Of a stretch of DNA of 64,000 nt, positions 34,130 to 44,600 are shown piece after piece. The DNA lies in NCBI GenBank assembly GCA_949300025.1, contig CASGCS010000023.1, positions 1-64,000 of the forward strand. Direction: 5' to 3'. Source of the DNA: an uncultured bacterium (GTDB taxonomy: Bacteria > Bacteroidota > Bacteroidia > Bacteroidales > UBA932). Each line of letters starts with the position of its first letter. Within the stretch, counting starts at the first letter, position 1. The position numbers and the translations under genes are program-made. Under the pieces are notes generated by a model. It was given only the letters and a program-made list of their open reading frames with translations. It had not been told where the DNA came from and made no database searches.

Positions 34130-36548
34130 TATAGAATTCAACACCAGATGGGGTGAAGAGCTGTATGTAGAGACAGACCGGAGCTTCAAGCTGCAATACA
34201 CTGAAAACGGAATCTGGACCGGAGAAATAAGGCTTGACACCGGAAGCGAGCATCGTATTCTGGAATATCGCTATTTTGTAAAGAACAGCAACGGAGAGAC
34301 CTTTTATGAAGCCGGAAAACGGAGGGCGATTGCAATAAACAGTTCCACCACCTCAATAGAGGCACATGACAGATGGTGTTCCAACTCCGAGCAGGCCCCT
34401 CTTCTTACAGCCCCCTTCAGCGAAGTCTTGTACAGAAAAGATTCTGCCCAATATATCTATACACACAGGCACAACAACGAAATAATAATTTGCGTAACCG
34501 CGCCAAAGATAAACAGTTCTCAGAAACTTCTGATTTGCGGCAATTCACCCGCCCTGGGAAACTGGGAGAGCGAGAAAGCCCCTGAAATGACACGGATCGA
34601 CGGAGAACGGTGGGTATACAGCACAGACGGCAGCGACATTGCAGACCTGCAATTCAAGTTTCTGCTCGCAACATCCGCAGAAGATGGAAAGATTACCTGC
34701 GAATGGGAAAAGGGAGAGAACAGAAAAATTCCGGTTCCCAACCGGCAACGCCACAAGAGTTTCATCTGGGAACAAGGTTGTGTAGTCTTCGACACAGCCG
34801 CCGCGCCGCGGATTGCCGGCTGTGCGGTACCGCTGTTTTCACTGCGTTCAAAAGAGAGTTGCGGCATAGGGGACTTTGCAGACCTCAGGCTTCTTATAGA
34901 CTGGGCGGCAAAGAGCGGACAGAGAATCATACAACTGCTGCCGGTAAACGACACCACCTCGACAAACGGATGGGCAGACTCCTACCCCTACAACTGCATC
35001 TCCGTATTTGCGCTGCACCCGATATACCTGAACATAGAGGCCTTGGGAAAACTGCCGGACGAAAGGAGATACAAAGAGTTCAAACGCGACAAAAAGAGGC
35101 TGAACAACGATTATTTCCTCAACTATCCGGAGGTAAGGGAGGTAAAGTCGGGCTACTGCAGGGCAGTCTACAAAGAGTACGGCAAGGCGGCTTTTGCCGA
35201 ACCGGGCTTTTATACCTTCACAAAGGAAAACGGAGAGTGGCTCTACCCTTACGCAGCATTCTGCACATTGAGAGATTATTTCAATGAACCTGATTTCAGA
35301 AAATGGGAGACAATAAAGTGCGGCGGGGCAGAACTTGAGTGTTCAACCTTCTCCGACAAGATAGTCGAAGTGCTCAAAGAGAGCGGCAACAGCCTCAACG
35401 ACAATTTTAACTACCACATCTATCTGCAATACCACCTGCACAGACAGCTTTCGGAGTGCAAGGAATACGCCCATAAAATGGGCGTGGCACTTAAAGGTGA
35501 CATTCCCATAGGAGTAAGCCGCAACGGCGCCGACAGTTGGCAGAATCCTCAACTATTCAACTTCGGAATGCAGGCCGGTGCACCTCCCGACGCCTTTTCA
35601 GAGATCGGGCAGAACTGGGGGTTTCCAACCTATAACTGGGAGAGAATGGCCGCCGACAACTACAGTTGGTGGAAAAAGCGGATGGCACACATGCAGAACT
35701 ATTTCGATGCCTACAGAATAGACCACATTCTCGGTTTTTTCAGAATATGGGAAATACCCATAGACAAAAAAGAAAGCGCATACGGACACTTCAACCCGGC
35801 CCTGCCGCTCTCTGCTCAAGAGATAGAGGAGGCAGGAGTAAAGTTCGACAATGCCCTGTTCATTGAAGACCCGTATTGCAAGGAGAGATACCATCCGGCA
35901 ATCCTTGCCGGAAAGAGCAAGGCATATTGCAGCATGAGCCCCGCCGAACAAGAGAAATTCGACAGGCTCTATGAGAGTTTCTTTTTTGAGCGCCACAACG
36001 GATTCTGGTACGACAATGCGGTAAAAAAATTGCAGCAGCTTATAGCCGCCACCAACATGCTTGCCTGCGGAGAAGATCTGGGAATGCTTTCAGAGCCGGT
36101 ATCCAGATGCATGCAGAATCTCCATATTCTTTCACTGGAAGTTCTCATGATGCCCAAACAGTTCGGGGCAGATTTGGGAGACCCTCAAAAATATCCCTAT
36201 CTGAGCGTCTGTACAACAAGCACTCACGACAGCCCGACATTACGCATGTGGCTCGGGGAAAGGGTCTGCAATACAGAACCAAAGGATGCCCCTGCACAAG
36301 AATGCCTTAAAACTGTCAGGGAGATTCTTGCAGCAAAGAGCATGCTTGCAGTTCTGCCTCTCCAGGACTGGTTTTCCATTGAACCCGCGCACAGGAACAG
36401 ATACTTTGAAAGCGAAAGGATAAACGACCCTTCCAACCCCGGCAACCAATGGAGATACCGCATAGACACCTGTCTCGAAGATCTTCTGGAAGACAAGGCT
36501 TTCAGCAACAGGATAAGGGAACTGATTGCAGAAAGCGGAAGAGAATAG
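34113..36548 (+). CDS. malQ: 4-alpha-glucanotransferase with tandem CBM20 starch-binding modules (DPE2-like)
   Basis: An 811-residue GH77 enzyme. Residues 1-110 and about 115-230 are two CBM20-type modules (FNIEFNTRWGEELYV, and LLICGNSPALGNWESEKAP with the classic lGxW element). The GH77 barrel follows (CAVPLFSLRSKESCGIGDFADL). Catalytic residues are in place: nucleophile Asp537 in YRIDH, acid/base Glu654 in CGEDLG, and Asp706 in STHDS. It transfers glucan segments between alpha-1,4 chains, and the CBM20 pair plus insert matches plant DPE2-type enzymes that use maltose with a polysaccharide acceptor. No signal peptide is seen, so it acts in the cytoplasm on glycogen-like glucan. A bidirectional terminator follows. 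Confidence 0.93.
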   Translation: MKITFNIEFNTRWGEELYVETDRSFKLQYTENGIWTGEIRLDTGSEHRILEYRYFVKNSNGETFYEAGKRRAIAINSSTTSIEAHDRWCSNSEQAPLLTAPFSEVLYRKDSAQYIYTHRHNNEIIICVTAPKINSSQKLLICGNSPALGNWESEKAPEMTRIDGERWVYSTDGSDIADLQFKFLLATSAEDGKITCEWEKGENRKIPVPNRQRHKSFIWEQGCVVFDTAAAPRIAGCAVPLFSLRSKESCGIGDFADLRLLIDWAAKSGQRIIQLLPVNDTTSTNGWADSYPYNCISVFALHPIYLNIEALGKLPDERRYKEFKRDKKRLNNDYFLNYPEVREVKSGYCRAVYKEYGKAAFAEPGFYTFTKENGEWLYPYAAFCTLRDYFNEPDFRKWETIKCGGAELECSTFSDKIVEVLKESGNSLNDNFNYHIYLQYHLHRQLSECKEYAHKMGVALKGDIPIGVSRNGADSWQNPQLFNFGMQAGAPPDAFSEIGQNWGFPTYNWERMAADNYSWWKKRMAHMQNYFDAYRIDHILGFFRIWEIPIDKKESAYGHFNPALPLSAQEIEEAGVKFDNALFIEDPYCKERYHPAILAGKSKAYCSMSPAEQEKFDRLYESFFFERHNGFWYDNAVKKLQQLIAATNMLACGEDLGMLSEPVSRCMQNLHILSLEVLMMPKQFGADLGDPQKYPYLSVCTTSTHDSPTLRMWLGERVCNTEPKDAPAQECLKTVREILAAKSMLAVLPLQDWFSIEPAHRNRYFESERINDPSNPGNQWRYRIDTCLEDLLEDKAFSNRIRELIAESGRE

Positions 36549-36570
36549 AAGGCAATACCACAAATAAAAA

Positions 36571-36597
36571 AGGGCGACCACAACGGCCGCCCTTGCT
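36571..36597. terminator. Bidirectional terminator between malQ and the susD-like gene
   Basis: AGGGCGACC pairs with GGCCGCCCT (with a small internal mismatch) around ACAAC, flanked by an A-run on the left and TTTT on the right. It lies between two convergent genes whose stops are at 36548 and 36617. Confidence 0.75.
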
Positions 36598-36616
36598 TTT
36601 TACCCGGAATTATCTG

Positions 36617-38083
36617 CTAATAGCCGGGATTCTGCTGCTCCGCGATAGGAGGGTTGGCGTTAATCTCATCCTGCGAGATGGGAAGAACTGTACGGAAGAA
36701 ACTTCTGTCTATGGTCTTCTCTCTTGTAGGAGGTATAAGCTGAGCAATCTCATCGTTGAATGTGATGCTCTTGTCGCAACGCATCATATCGAAGAAACGG
36801 TGACCCTCACCATAAAGTTCCTTGCTTCTCTCATCAAGAATCATATCGAGAGAAACGGTTGAAGCCGTTGCGGGTTCAAGGTTCGGAGACCTCTTGCGGA
36901 TTTCGTTCAGATAGTCTGCCGCAGCCTGAGCGTCGGGAGATGATTTGAGCAATGCTGCCTCAGCTGCGATAAGGTACATCTCAGAAAGACGGATAACCTT
37001 GATATTCACTGCAGATGCAGAAGCCTTACCATCACCGGGCTGGTTAACGCCGCCGAGATATTTGTAGCAGCATCCCATGCGGGTATCGCTAATTTCATCG
37101 TATGTCATTATGCCCCAGCGAACGTCATCGGGATCTTCACCCAATCTGTCGAGGAAATAGTCGCTGGCCATGAAATAACCCAGTACACTTCCAAAATCTC
37201 CTTCTCTTGCATAGTAACCGCCCAATGAACCGGTACCCATGTCATTTTCCGTATCGAGCACGATAAGTTCGAAGACAGACTCTGAACCGAACTGTGTAGC
37301 CCATGAAGATACCCATTCATCATTCTCATAAAGTTCGTACGGGCCGCCTATAACCTCTTCGGCAGCTGCAAGAGCCTTTTCATAATCCTCCATATAGAGG
37401 TAAACCCTTGCCTGGATAGCCTTGTTGGCATAATAGTTTACGAAACCGTTCCTTGCATCATGGTCTGTGAACAACCCTTCCGCAGTTGTAAGGTCAGAAA
37501 CAATTCTTGTATAGTTCTGCTCAACGGTTGCGCGCAACTCGCGTGCAGAGGCATCCAATACTGTAGTTATGTCGGGAACACCCAAAGATGACTTGTCATA
37601 GTCGTAAGGTTTTCCGTAAAGGCGAACCAAATCGAAGTAGAGCATTGCTCTCAATGTAAGAGCCTGAGCCTTATAATCGTCGAAATTCTCAACGCCGTCT
37701 CCGCCTTCAGCTTCGATGGCCTCAATATTTTCGAGCAGGTTGTTTATCTGAAGCAGCAGATTGTATCCGGTGCTCCAGAACCCTGAATATGTTCCTGAAG
37801 TCTGGCTGTGGTCGAACACGTAAAGAGCATCGTTGCCTCGGCCCTGAGCAGCAATCGTCAGGTCACCACCTTTGGCATCTGCATAGAGGAACATGTTTCT
37901 TCCCAGATAACTTGAACTCAGCAAGCCATCCATAATACCGTTCATTACAACCTCGGCATCCCTTGCAGTCTGAATTGCAGTACCTGCATCTCCCGAGTTT
38001 GTAGGCGCTTTATCCAGAAAGTCATCGCAAGACGAAAAAGCAAAGACCGAAAGCGCTAATACTATTGTCAATATTTTTTTCAT
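36617..38083 (-). CDS. SusD/RagB-family nutrient-binding lipoprotein
   Basis: A 488-residue surface lipoprotein. The signal peptide ends FSSC (LALSVFAFSSCDDFLDKAP), and FLDKAPT is the common N-terminal motif. Helical TPR-like units follow (YKAQALTLRAMLYFDLVRLYG), then the C-terminal RagB/SusD block (LDMILDERSKELYGEGHRFFDMMRC, and PISQDEINANP). SusD proteins form the lid over the SusC channel and capture ligand at the cell surface. It follows its SusC partner by 12 bases. There is no hydrolase, sulfatase or sensor gene in the locus, so the ligand is unknown; a peptide ligand, as for RagAB, is as likely as a glycan. Confidence 0.93.
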   Translation of the reverse strand: MKKILTIVLALSVFAFSSCDDFLDKAPTNSGDAGTAIQTARDAEVVMNGIMDGLLSSSYLGRNMFLYADAKGGDLTIAAQGRGNDALYVFDHSQTSGTYSGFWSTGYNLLLQINNLLENIEAIEAEGGDGVENFDDYKAQALTLRAMLYFDLVRLYGKPYDYDKSSLGVPDITTVLDASARELRATVEQNYTRIVSDLTTAEGLFTDHDARNGFVNYYANKAIQARVYLYMEDYEKALAAAEEVIGGPYELYENDEWVSSWATQFGSESVFELIVLDTENDMGTGSLGGYYAREGDFGSVLGYFMASDYFLDRLGEDPDDVRWGIMTYDEISDTRMGCCYKYLGGVNQPGDGKASASAVNIKVIRLSEMYLIAAEAALLKSSPDAQAAADYLNEIRKRSPNLEPATASTVSLDMILDERSKELYGEGHRFFDMMRCDKSITFNDEIAQLIPPTREKTIDRSFFRTVLPISQDEINANPPIAEQQNPGY

Positions 38084-38095
38084 TGTCGTTTCTAA

Positions 38096-41000
38096 TTAAA
38101 ATGTGAACTCTAAACCAAATGTATAAGTCTTTCCGATAGGAGTTTCCCATCCGCGGGTTCCATAAATGTTAACCTCAGGGTCAACTTCGTTGAATGCGCT
38201 CCAAGTAAGGAGGTTCTGACCGTTGAAGTATACTCTTGCCGAACCGAGACCAATCTTGTTTACCCAAGCCTTGGGGAAGTTGTATGAGAGTGTAATGTTC
38301 TTAAGTCTGAGGAAGTCGCCTGTATGGAGGTGACGAGAACTTATCTGCATTGCATCCTCAAGGTCTATACCTCTGATCTGAGGGATAACTGTCTTCTGTC
38401 CGGGAGATGTCCAGCGGTTTTCCGCAACTCTCTCGGAACGGATTCTCTCCCAGTAGTAACCGTCATCGTCTGTATCCTTTTCAGCAGCATCGTAAAGGGT
38501 TGCGCCGAGTCTGTAGATGAAGTTCAGGCCCAAAGTAATGCCCTTCCATGTAACGTCTGTATTGATACCTCCGTAAATCTTGGGGTTGGCATCGCCCAGA
38601 ATAACTTCGTTGGCCTTGCCGTAATCGTATGTCGCAGCCCTTCCGTTATACATGAAGTCACCGCCTGCCGAAGGATCAATTTCGCCGTCTGCGCCCAATT
38701 CATTTACATAGTAAACGCTCTGGCCGGTTGCAGGGTCGACTCCCGCCCACTCGTAACCGTAGTATGCAAGTGTTGACTCGCCCTCACGGTAGAGATACTG
38801 GCAGCGGCTGTCGCTTCCTGTCGGGTCGTACCAGATAATATCCTGTCCGTCGTACAGTTTTGTAACCTTTGACTTGATCATTGAAGCGGTCAGACTTGCA
38901 CTCCATGTAACATCTTCTGTCTGGATAATGTCACCGCCAATCTCGATTTCCCAACCTTTGTTGTTTATCTCACCGATGTTTCTGAGAGTTGAACCGAAAC
39001 CTGTGATTGTAGAGATGGGCACATCCTGCAACAGGTCTTTTGAATCTCTGTTAAACCACTCGATTGTACCATAGAGTCTCTGGTTGAAGAAACCGAACTC
39101 CAATGCAACGTTTGCGGTGTAGTTTGTCTCCCATGAGAGGTTCTCGTTGGCTACGTTTGTAAGCAGTCCGCCGGGGTTGCCGTTATACGGATATGTATAG
39201 CCGACCAGTGAACGCCATCCGTAGTTGTCTGAAGGAAGAGTACCGTTTACACCGTAAGAAGCCCTGAGCCTCAAGTTGGAAATCCACTCTGTGTCTTTAA
39301 GGAAGTTCTCGTTGTTGATTCTCCACGCTCCTGATACAGACCAGAAGTTACCCCAGCGAGCCTCGGGAGAGAGTCTTGAAGAACCGTCTCTTCTGTAGCT
39401 TCCAGACAGGTAGTATCTTGAATCATAGCTGTATTCTACTCTTGAGAGTACAGATGCCATAGAGTTGCCCCAGCTGTATGAGTTTGCATCGAGCACACCG
39501 GCTGTAGAGACTGTCTGCAAGGTACTTGTAGGAAGGAATGTACCTGTTGCGCGAATGAACTCTGTATTCCTCTCCTCAGCCTCAAAACCTACCAGTGCAG
39601 AGAGCACGTGCTTGTCTGCGAAGGTCTTGTTGTAACTCAAGGTTGTAGATGACACCCAGTTGCTGTATTGGGTGCTCATGTCTGTAACGCTACCGTCTGT
39701 GTCGGATGCGTTGAAGTGATTTGCACTGTAGTAAACGTGATCTTTTGTCTCTGCGTTGTCGTATGAGAATACGCTTCTCAAATCAAGACCGTCTATGATA
39801 TGTATAGTCAAGGTCTCGCTCGCATTTACACGGAATGTCTTTGAGAGGTTGTCCCACTCGTTGTCATAGTAAAGCAGGTTGTATGCCAAACTGCCGAAAC
39901 GGTCTGTCCAGGGTTCGCCGGTCTTGTAGTCTGTAGGCCAGTAGAAGGGCCACAAAAGGTTGCGGGTCTGCATGAACATGTTTGAACTTACGTTTCTGGT
40001 ATCGTTATAACCTGTCTGTTTGGTCTGTGCGATGTTTACGCTGGTTGCAAACTCAACATGCTTGCCAATTTTCTGGGTTACGTTCACTCTTCCCGAAATA
40101 CGTGAGAAGTCGTTGAAGGTAGAACGGCCCTTGTCGCTTGTATATGCGAAAGAAGAGTAATAAGTAGTATTGTCTGTACCGCCGCTTACAGAGAGGTCGT
40201 ATGTCTGGTAGACAGCCGTACGGAAGAGTGCATCCTCCCAGTCATAATATTTTCCGGTTCTGTCTTCCTGACCGTCTGTCATACCTGTGATATTGATATG
40301 GGCGTAACGTCCCACGTCATTTGTAGAGAACTGATAGCCGTGCTGGTTGAACCTGTCATTCAATTCACTCAGGGCATACGCATTTGCCTCTGCCTCGGTA
40401 TAGCCGTTGGTGGTTCTCAAATCGTGGAAAATTTCATACTCCATCTGAGCCTGGTCCTGAGGACTTGCAGTCTCATAGTTTCTTGTAGCCCAAGAGGGGG
40501 TGATACCTACAGAAGCCCTGAAGGTAACTGTCGGCTTGCCGCTCTTACCTTTCTTTGTGGTAATCATTATGACACCGTTTGCAGCACGTGAACCGTAAAG
40601 CGAAGAGGCAGCCGCGTCCTTCAACACGGTAATACTCTCTATATCATTAGGGTTCAAGGTGTTCATTACGTTGTTAGTGCTGTAGGTATAGTCAGACATC
40701 TGACCGATGTTACCTGAAGATACCGGCACACCGTCTATTACGTAAAGAGGTTCGTTTGATGCATTCATTGAACCGATACCGCGGATACGGATGCTCGGTG
40801 TAGAACCTGCCTGGCCGGAAGAGGTTGTTACCTGCAAACCTGCAATCTTACCGCTCAAGGCATTCTCGAACGATGTATTGGGCACGTCCTGGATAGCTTC
40901 TGCCTTGACTACGCTCGCAGCACCGGTATAGGTTCCTTTTGTTGCAGTACCGTAGGCAACGACCATAGCCTCGTCGAGCTGCACTGCCTCAGGGTGCAGT

Positions 41001-41275
41001 TCTACATTGATGACCGCTCTGCCGTTTACAGATACTTTTTGTGTAACATATCCCATAACAGAGACAATCAACGCTCCGTCGCTCGGGACATTTCCTATTG
41101 AATATTTACCGTAATCGTCGGTAAACACCAAATTTGTAGTGCCGTCTACATGGACACTTGCGAAAGGAATAGGATTCCTGTCATCCGAACCGATAACCGT
41201 ACCGGTCACAGTCGTTTGCGCAAACATTGCACCCGAGACAAAGATGCATAGCGCAAAAAGAATGATTTTCTTCAT
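38096..41275 (-). CDS. SusC/RagA-family TonB-linked outer-membrane transporter
   Basis: A 1,059-residue outer-membrane channel. Signal peptide at 1-19 (IILFALCIFVSGAMFAQ). A CarboxypepD_reg domain lies at about 22-95. The plug starts at about 105 and carries the SusC hallmarks (DEAMVVAYGTATKGTYTGA, YVIDGVPVSSG, TVLKDAAASSLYGSRAANGVIMITTKKG). A 22-strand barrel fills the rest and ends in Phe (YTFGLEFTF). It imports ligand across the outer membrane with TonB energy. It has no STN domain, so it is not wired to an anti-sigma switch. It is divergent from a second SusC at 41649, and its -7 box is at 41443-41450. Confidence 0.95.
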   Translation of the reverse strand: MKKIILFALCIFVSGAMFAQTTVTGTVIGSDDRNPIPFASVHVDGTTNLVFTDDYGKYSIGNVPSDGALIVSVMGYVTQKVSVNGRAVINVELHPEAVQLDEAMVVAYGTATKGTYTGAASVVKAEAIQDVPNTSFENALSGKIAGLQVTTSSGQAGSTPSIRIRGIGSMNASNEPLYVIDGVPVSSGNIGQMSDYTYSTNNVMNTLNPNDIESITVLKDAAASSLYGSRAANGVIMITTKKGKSGKPTVTFRASVGITPSWATRNYETASPQDQAQMEYEIFHDLRTTNGYTEAEANAYALSELNDRFNQHGYQFSTNDVGRYAHINITGMTDGQEDRTGKYYDWEDALFRTAVYQTYDLSVSGGTDNTTYYSSFAYTSDKGRSTFNDFSRISGRVNVTQKIGKHVEFATSVNIAQTKQTGYNDTRNVSSNMFMQTRNLLWPFYWPTDYKTGEPWTDRFGSLAYNLLYYDNEWDNLSKTFRVNASETLTIHIIDGLDLRSVFSYDNAETKDHVYYSANHFNASDTDGSVTDMSTQYSNWVSSTTLSYNKTFADKHVLSALVGFEAEERNTEFIRATGTFLPTSTLQTVSTAGVLDANSYSWGNSMASVLSRVEYSYDSRYYLSGSYRRDGSSRLSPEARWGNFWSVSGAWRINNENFLKDTEWISNLRLRASYGVNGTLPSDNYGWRSLVGYTYPYNGNPGGLLTNVANENLSWETNYTANVALEFGFFNQRLYGTIEWFNRDSKDLLQDVPISTITGFGSTLRNIGEINNKGWEIEIGGDIIQTEDVTWSASLTASMIKSKVTKLYDGQDIIWYDPTGSDSRCQYLYREGESTLAYYGYEWAGVDPATGQSVYYVNELGADGEIDPSAGGDFMYNGRAATYDYGKANEVILGDANPKIYGGINTDVTWKGITLGLNFIYRLGATLYDAAEKDTDDDGYYWERIRSERVAENRWTSPGQKTVIPQIRGIDLEDAMQISSRHLHTGDFLRLKNITLSYNFPKAWVNKIGLGSARVYFNGQNLLTWSAFNEVDPEVNIYGTRGWETPIGKTYTFGLEFTF

Positions 41276-41648
41276 AGGTTAAAAAATTAATTTAAAAATG
41301 GGTTTTTTGTTTAGTGTTTTAGCCTGGTTTTCGGTTGGTGAAGTTAGAAATTATTTTAGAAAAAAACTCATTCTTGCCAGACAATTATCGATTTTTTATT
41401 TTTTCGCATCTTTAATCACCTTAAAACCAATACCTTTCAGAACAAAGATATTTATAGCACCGATTTTCACATATAATAAGATGAAAAACCGCCTTAGAAG
41501 AGTATAGGAGCAACTTTTTTTACATAAGTGTTTTGATTTTCGAAAATTTTTGCTATAACTTTATACTCAGAATCTGGCTAAAGGAGCGTGAACATTAACC
41601 GTGTTATATTCCGAAACCAGTAATTAACAACCAATAACCTTTATTTAT
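41276..41648. promoter_or_regulatory. Divergent SusC intergenic region (373 bp)
   Basis: No gene is supported here; the one short open frame (41298-41507) looks random. On the minus strand TATCTTTG (41443-41450) is an exact -7 box and would leave a long leader of about 160 bases before the left SusC. On the plus strand a better promoter lies at 41532-41563. The region is AT-rich; I saw no strong operator palindrome. Confidence 0.55.
41532..41563 (+). promoter_or_regulatory. Promoter of the rightward SusC-SusD pair
   Basis: TTTG at 41532-41535 is followed after 20 bases by TAACTTTA at 41556-41563, one mismatch from TAnnTTTG. The SusC ATG is about 85 bases downstream, a normal leader for these genes. 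Confidence 0.5.
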
Positions 41649-44600
41649 ATGAAAAAATTATTCCTACTGGCGTTTGCATTGACAGTCTCCATCGGCTGTG
41701 CCTATGCGCAAATCTCCGTGAGCGGAAAAATCACTTCCGCAGAAGACGGATCTCCTGTTCCATTTGCGAATGTGGTTGTAAAGGGAACAACGAACCTCGC
41801 CGTTACCGATGACAATGGAGAGTATATCATCAGTAACGTTCCGAGCGACGGCATTCTGGTTTTCTCGTCTATCGGATTCCTTGATCTGGAAGAACATGTT
41901 GCAGGCAGGGACAGGATAGATGCAAGACTGCATGTGGAGACCAATATTCTCGACGAAGTAATGGTGGTGGCATACGGCACGGTTAAGAAGGGGTCATACT
42001 CCGGTTCTGCGGCAATCGTAGATGACCAGGCCATAAAGGATGCTCCGGTTGTAAGTTTCGAACAGGTCCTGGCCGGAAAAGCGCCCGGTGTACAGGTTTC
42101 ATCCTATTCGGGCTCACCCGGTAGCGAGGTGGAGATAAGCGTCCGCGGCTTTGGTTCGTTCAACGCAAGCAACCAGCCTCTGTACGTTATAGACGGCGTA
42201 CCTGCGACAAGCGGAGACTGGGGTTCCGGAAACATCTCTACCAGCGCCATGAACTTCTTGAACCCAAGCGATGTGGCATCTGTAACAATTCTGAAGGATG
42301 CGGCAGCCGCCTCTCTTTACGGCTCACGCGCATCGAACGGTGTAATCCTCATTACCACGAAAAAGGGAGAACAGGGCAAACTGACCTCTACATTCAAGGC
42401 CAGCGTAGGTCTCTCCTACTTTGCATACAACAACTACCCTCTGGCAAGCGATTCAGAATCTGAAAGACTGCACAGGGAATCGTGGTACAACTACGGAATG
42501 GACAATCCCGATGCATGGAACGGGGCCTATGCCTCTCTGAACGACTATGTAAACGCTCAGGTAGAGAAGAACTATCCTGCAAGGGACGAGACCAAATATA
42601 TATATAAGGATTGGGAAGACGTGCTCTTCAGGACAGGCGTATCGCAGACATACGAATACAATATCTCAGGCGGAGGAAAGATGGGAAACATCTACGCTTC
42701 ACTGGCCTATACAGACCAACAGGGCGTGGTCGATATCGCCTATCTGCGCAGATTCTCGTCTACTGTCAATGCAGAGACCTCCATAGGCAAGAGATTCAGG
42801 ATGGGCGCCACGCTCCAATATTCATGGCAGTACCAGGACGGACACCAGGAGGGATATACCACAAAGGATAACCCGTTCTGGATATGGAAGGTGGTACTCA
42901 ACGACAGATGGCCTTACGCTTATGCAGACGGTACTCCGTATACAGAAGCCATGAACCCGCAACTTTCTACTGTAAACCCTGAGCCATTCTACGACAAACA
43001 GCTGAACGATGCAAAACAGAACCGTCTGCTGCTTAAAGGCTGGGCAGAATTCAAGATTACAGATTATCTGAAGATAAAGACCATACTCAGCAGCGACCAG
43101 CTTTGGGTACATGACCGTTTCGGATGGTTCTACGGACACCCCAACTTCTATGCATATTCAGATATAGGAGGTTACATGTCTGACCGATACAGAGAGGTGA
43201 ACAGAATCGTAAGTTCTACCACGCTGAATTTCGACAAGACATGGAACAGGCACCATGTAAGCGCAATGGTGGGCTGGGAAGCCGAAGAGGAGAAATATAC
43301 AAACTCATATTTGGGAAAGATAGACTTCTCATACCTCGGAGCTACAGAATCTATCATGGGTGCAGGATATGAAGGAGCCTACACATGGTCGCGCGAAGAG
43401 GGACTTCTCTCTGTGCTGAGCAGTTTGAGCTACGATTTCGACGGCAGATACTTCATCACCGGAACATACCGCAGGGACGGTTCTTCACGTCTTGCACCTG
43501 AAACAAGATGGGGAGACTTCTGGTCTGTTTCAGGTTCATGGAGATTCTCAAACGAAAAGTTCCTGGACTACCAATGGCTGAACGACGGTAAGTTGCGCGG
43601 TTCTTACGGAACAAGCGGAACGCTCCCTACAGATTACTTCGGATATATGTCTATCTACAACTATGAGTCATACGGCGATGTCGGAGCAAGTTACCCTGCA
43701 AACGTTGCAAACACAGACCTTACATGGGAGAAGAACAAAAACTGGAACGTCGGTCTCGATGCAACGATATTCGACAAATACACATTCTCTGTAGAGTACT
43801 TCAACAGAAAGACTACAGACCTGCTTCTGGATGCGACAATCCCGAGCACGACCGGATTCAGCACCACACTTATGAACATAGGTTCGATGGTGAACAGAGG
43901 ATGGGAAATTTCCCTGAACGTAGATATACTCAAGAAGAAAGACTGGGATCTCTCTGTAGGCGTAAACTGGTCTACAATACATAACGAGGTATTGGCACTC
44001 TCTACAGAAGACGAGATGATAGAAGATACCCCTTGGGTATGGAAGGAAGGTTATGCATTCTATCAATATTATACCAGAAATTACCTTGGAGTATGTCCTG
44101 AAGACAACTACATGGGCAACAGCGGTCTGAAAGCCGGTAACCCCATGTATGCCGAGGGTTCTTTCTACAGCAAGGGTGAAACTGTAGACCAGGATGTGAT
44201 GCTCAAGGACGGAACCGTTATCAAGGAGGGCGGCACAATGCCTAAGGACAGTTACAACTACTATCCTACAACCAGAGTAAATTCCAGCAGTATGATTCTC
44301 GACGGCAAGACTGCCATTCCCAAGGGATTCGGCGGATTCAACGTAAACCTGCGCTGGAAAGACCTGAGTTTCTCAATGGCGTGGTCTTACAAATACGGCC
44401 ACTACATCTGGGATGAAGGTACAGAACAGCTGGCAAACGACGGATACTACTCATTCCACAGGAATATCCTCAAATCGCAGACAGATACATGGTCTGAAAG
44501 CAATCCCGACGGAAAAGTTCCGAGACGTGTTGCAGGTAATACCGAAGGCGGTTACTATTATTCGAGCAAATTCCTGAAGAAGGGCGATTTCCTCAGGCTC

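Noticed and set aside
41298-41507. 69-residue frame between the divergent SusC genes
   Set aside because: Low-complexity AT-rich, no homology recognised, overlaps the -7 box of the left SusC.
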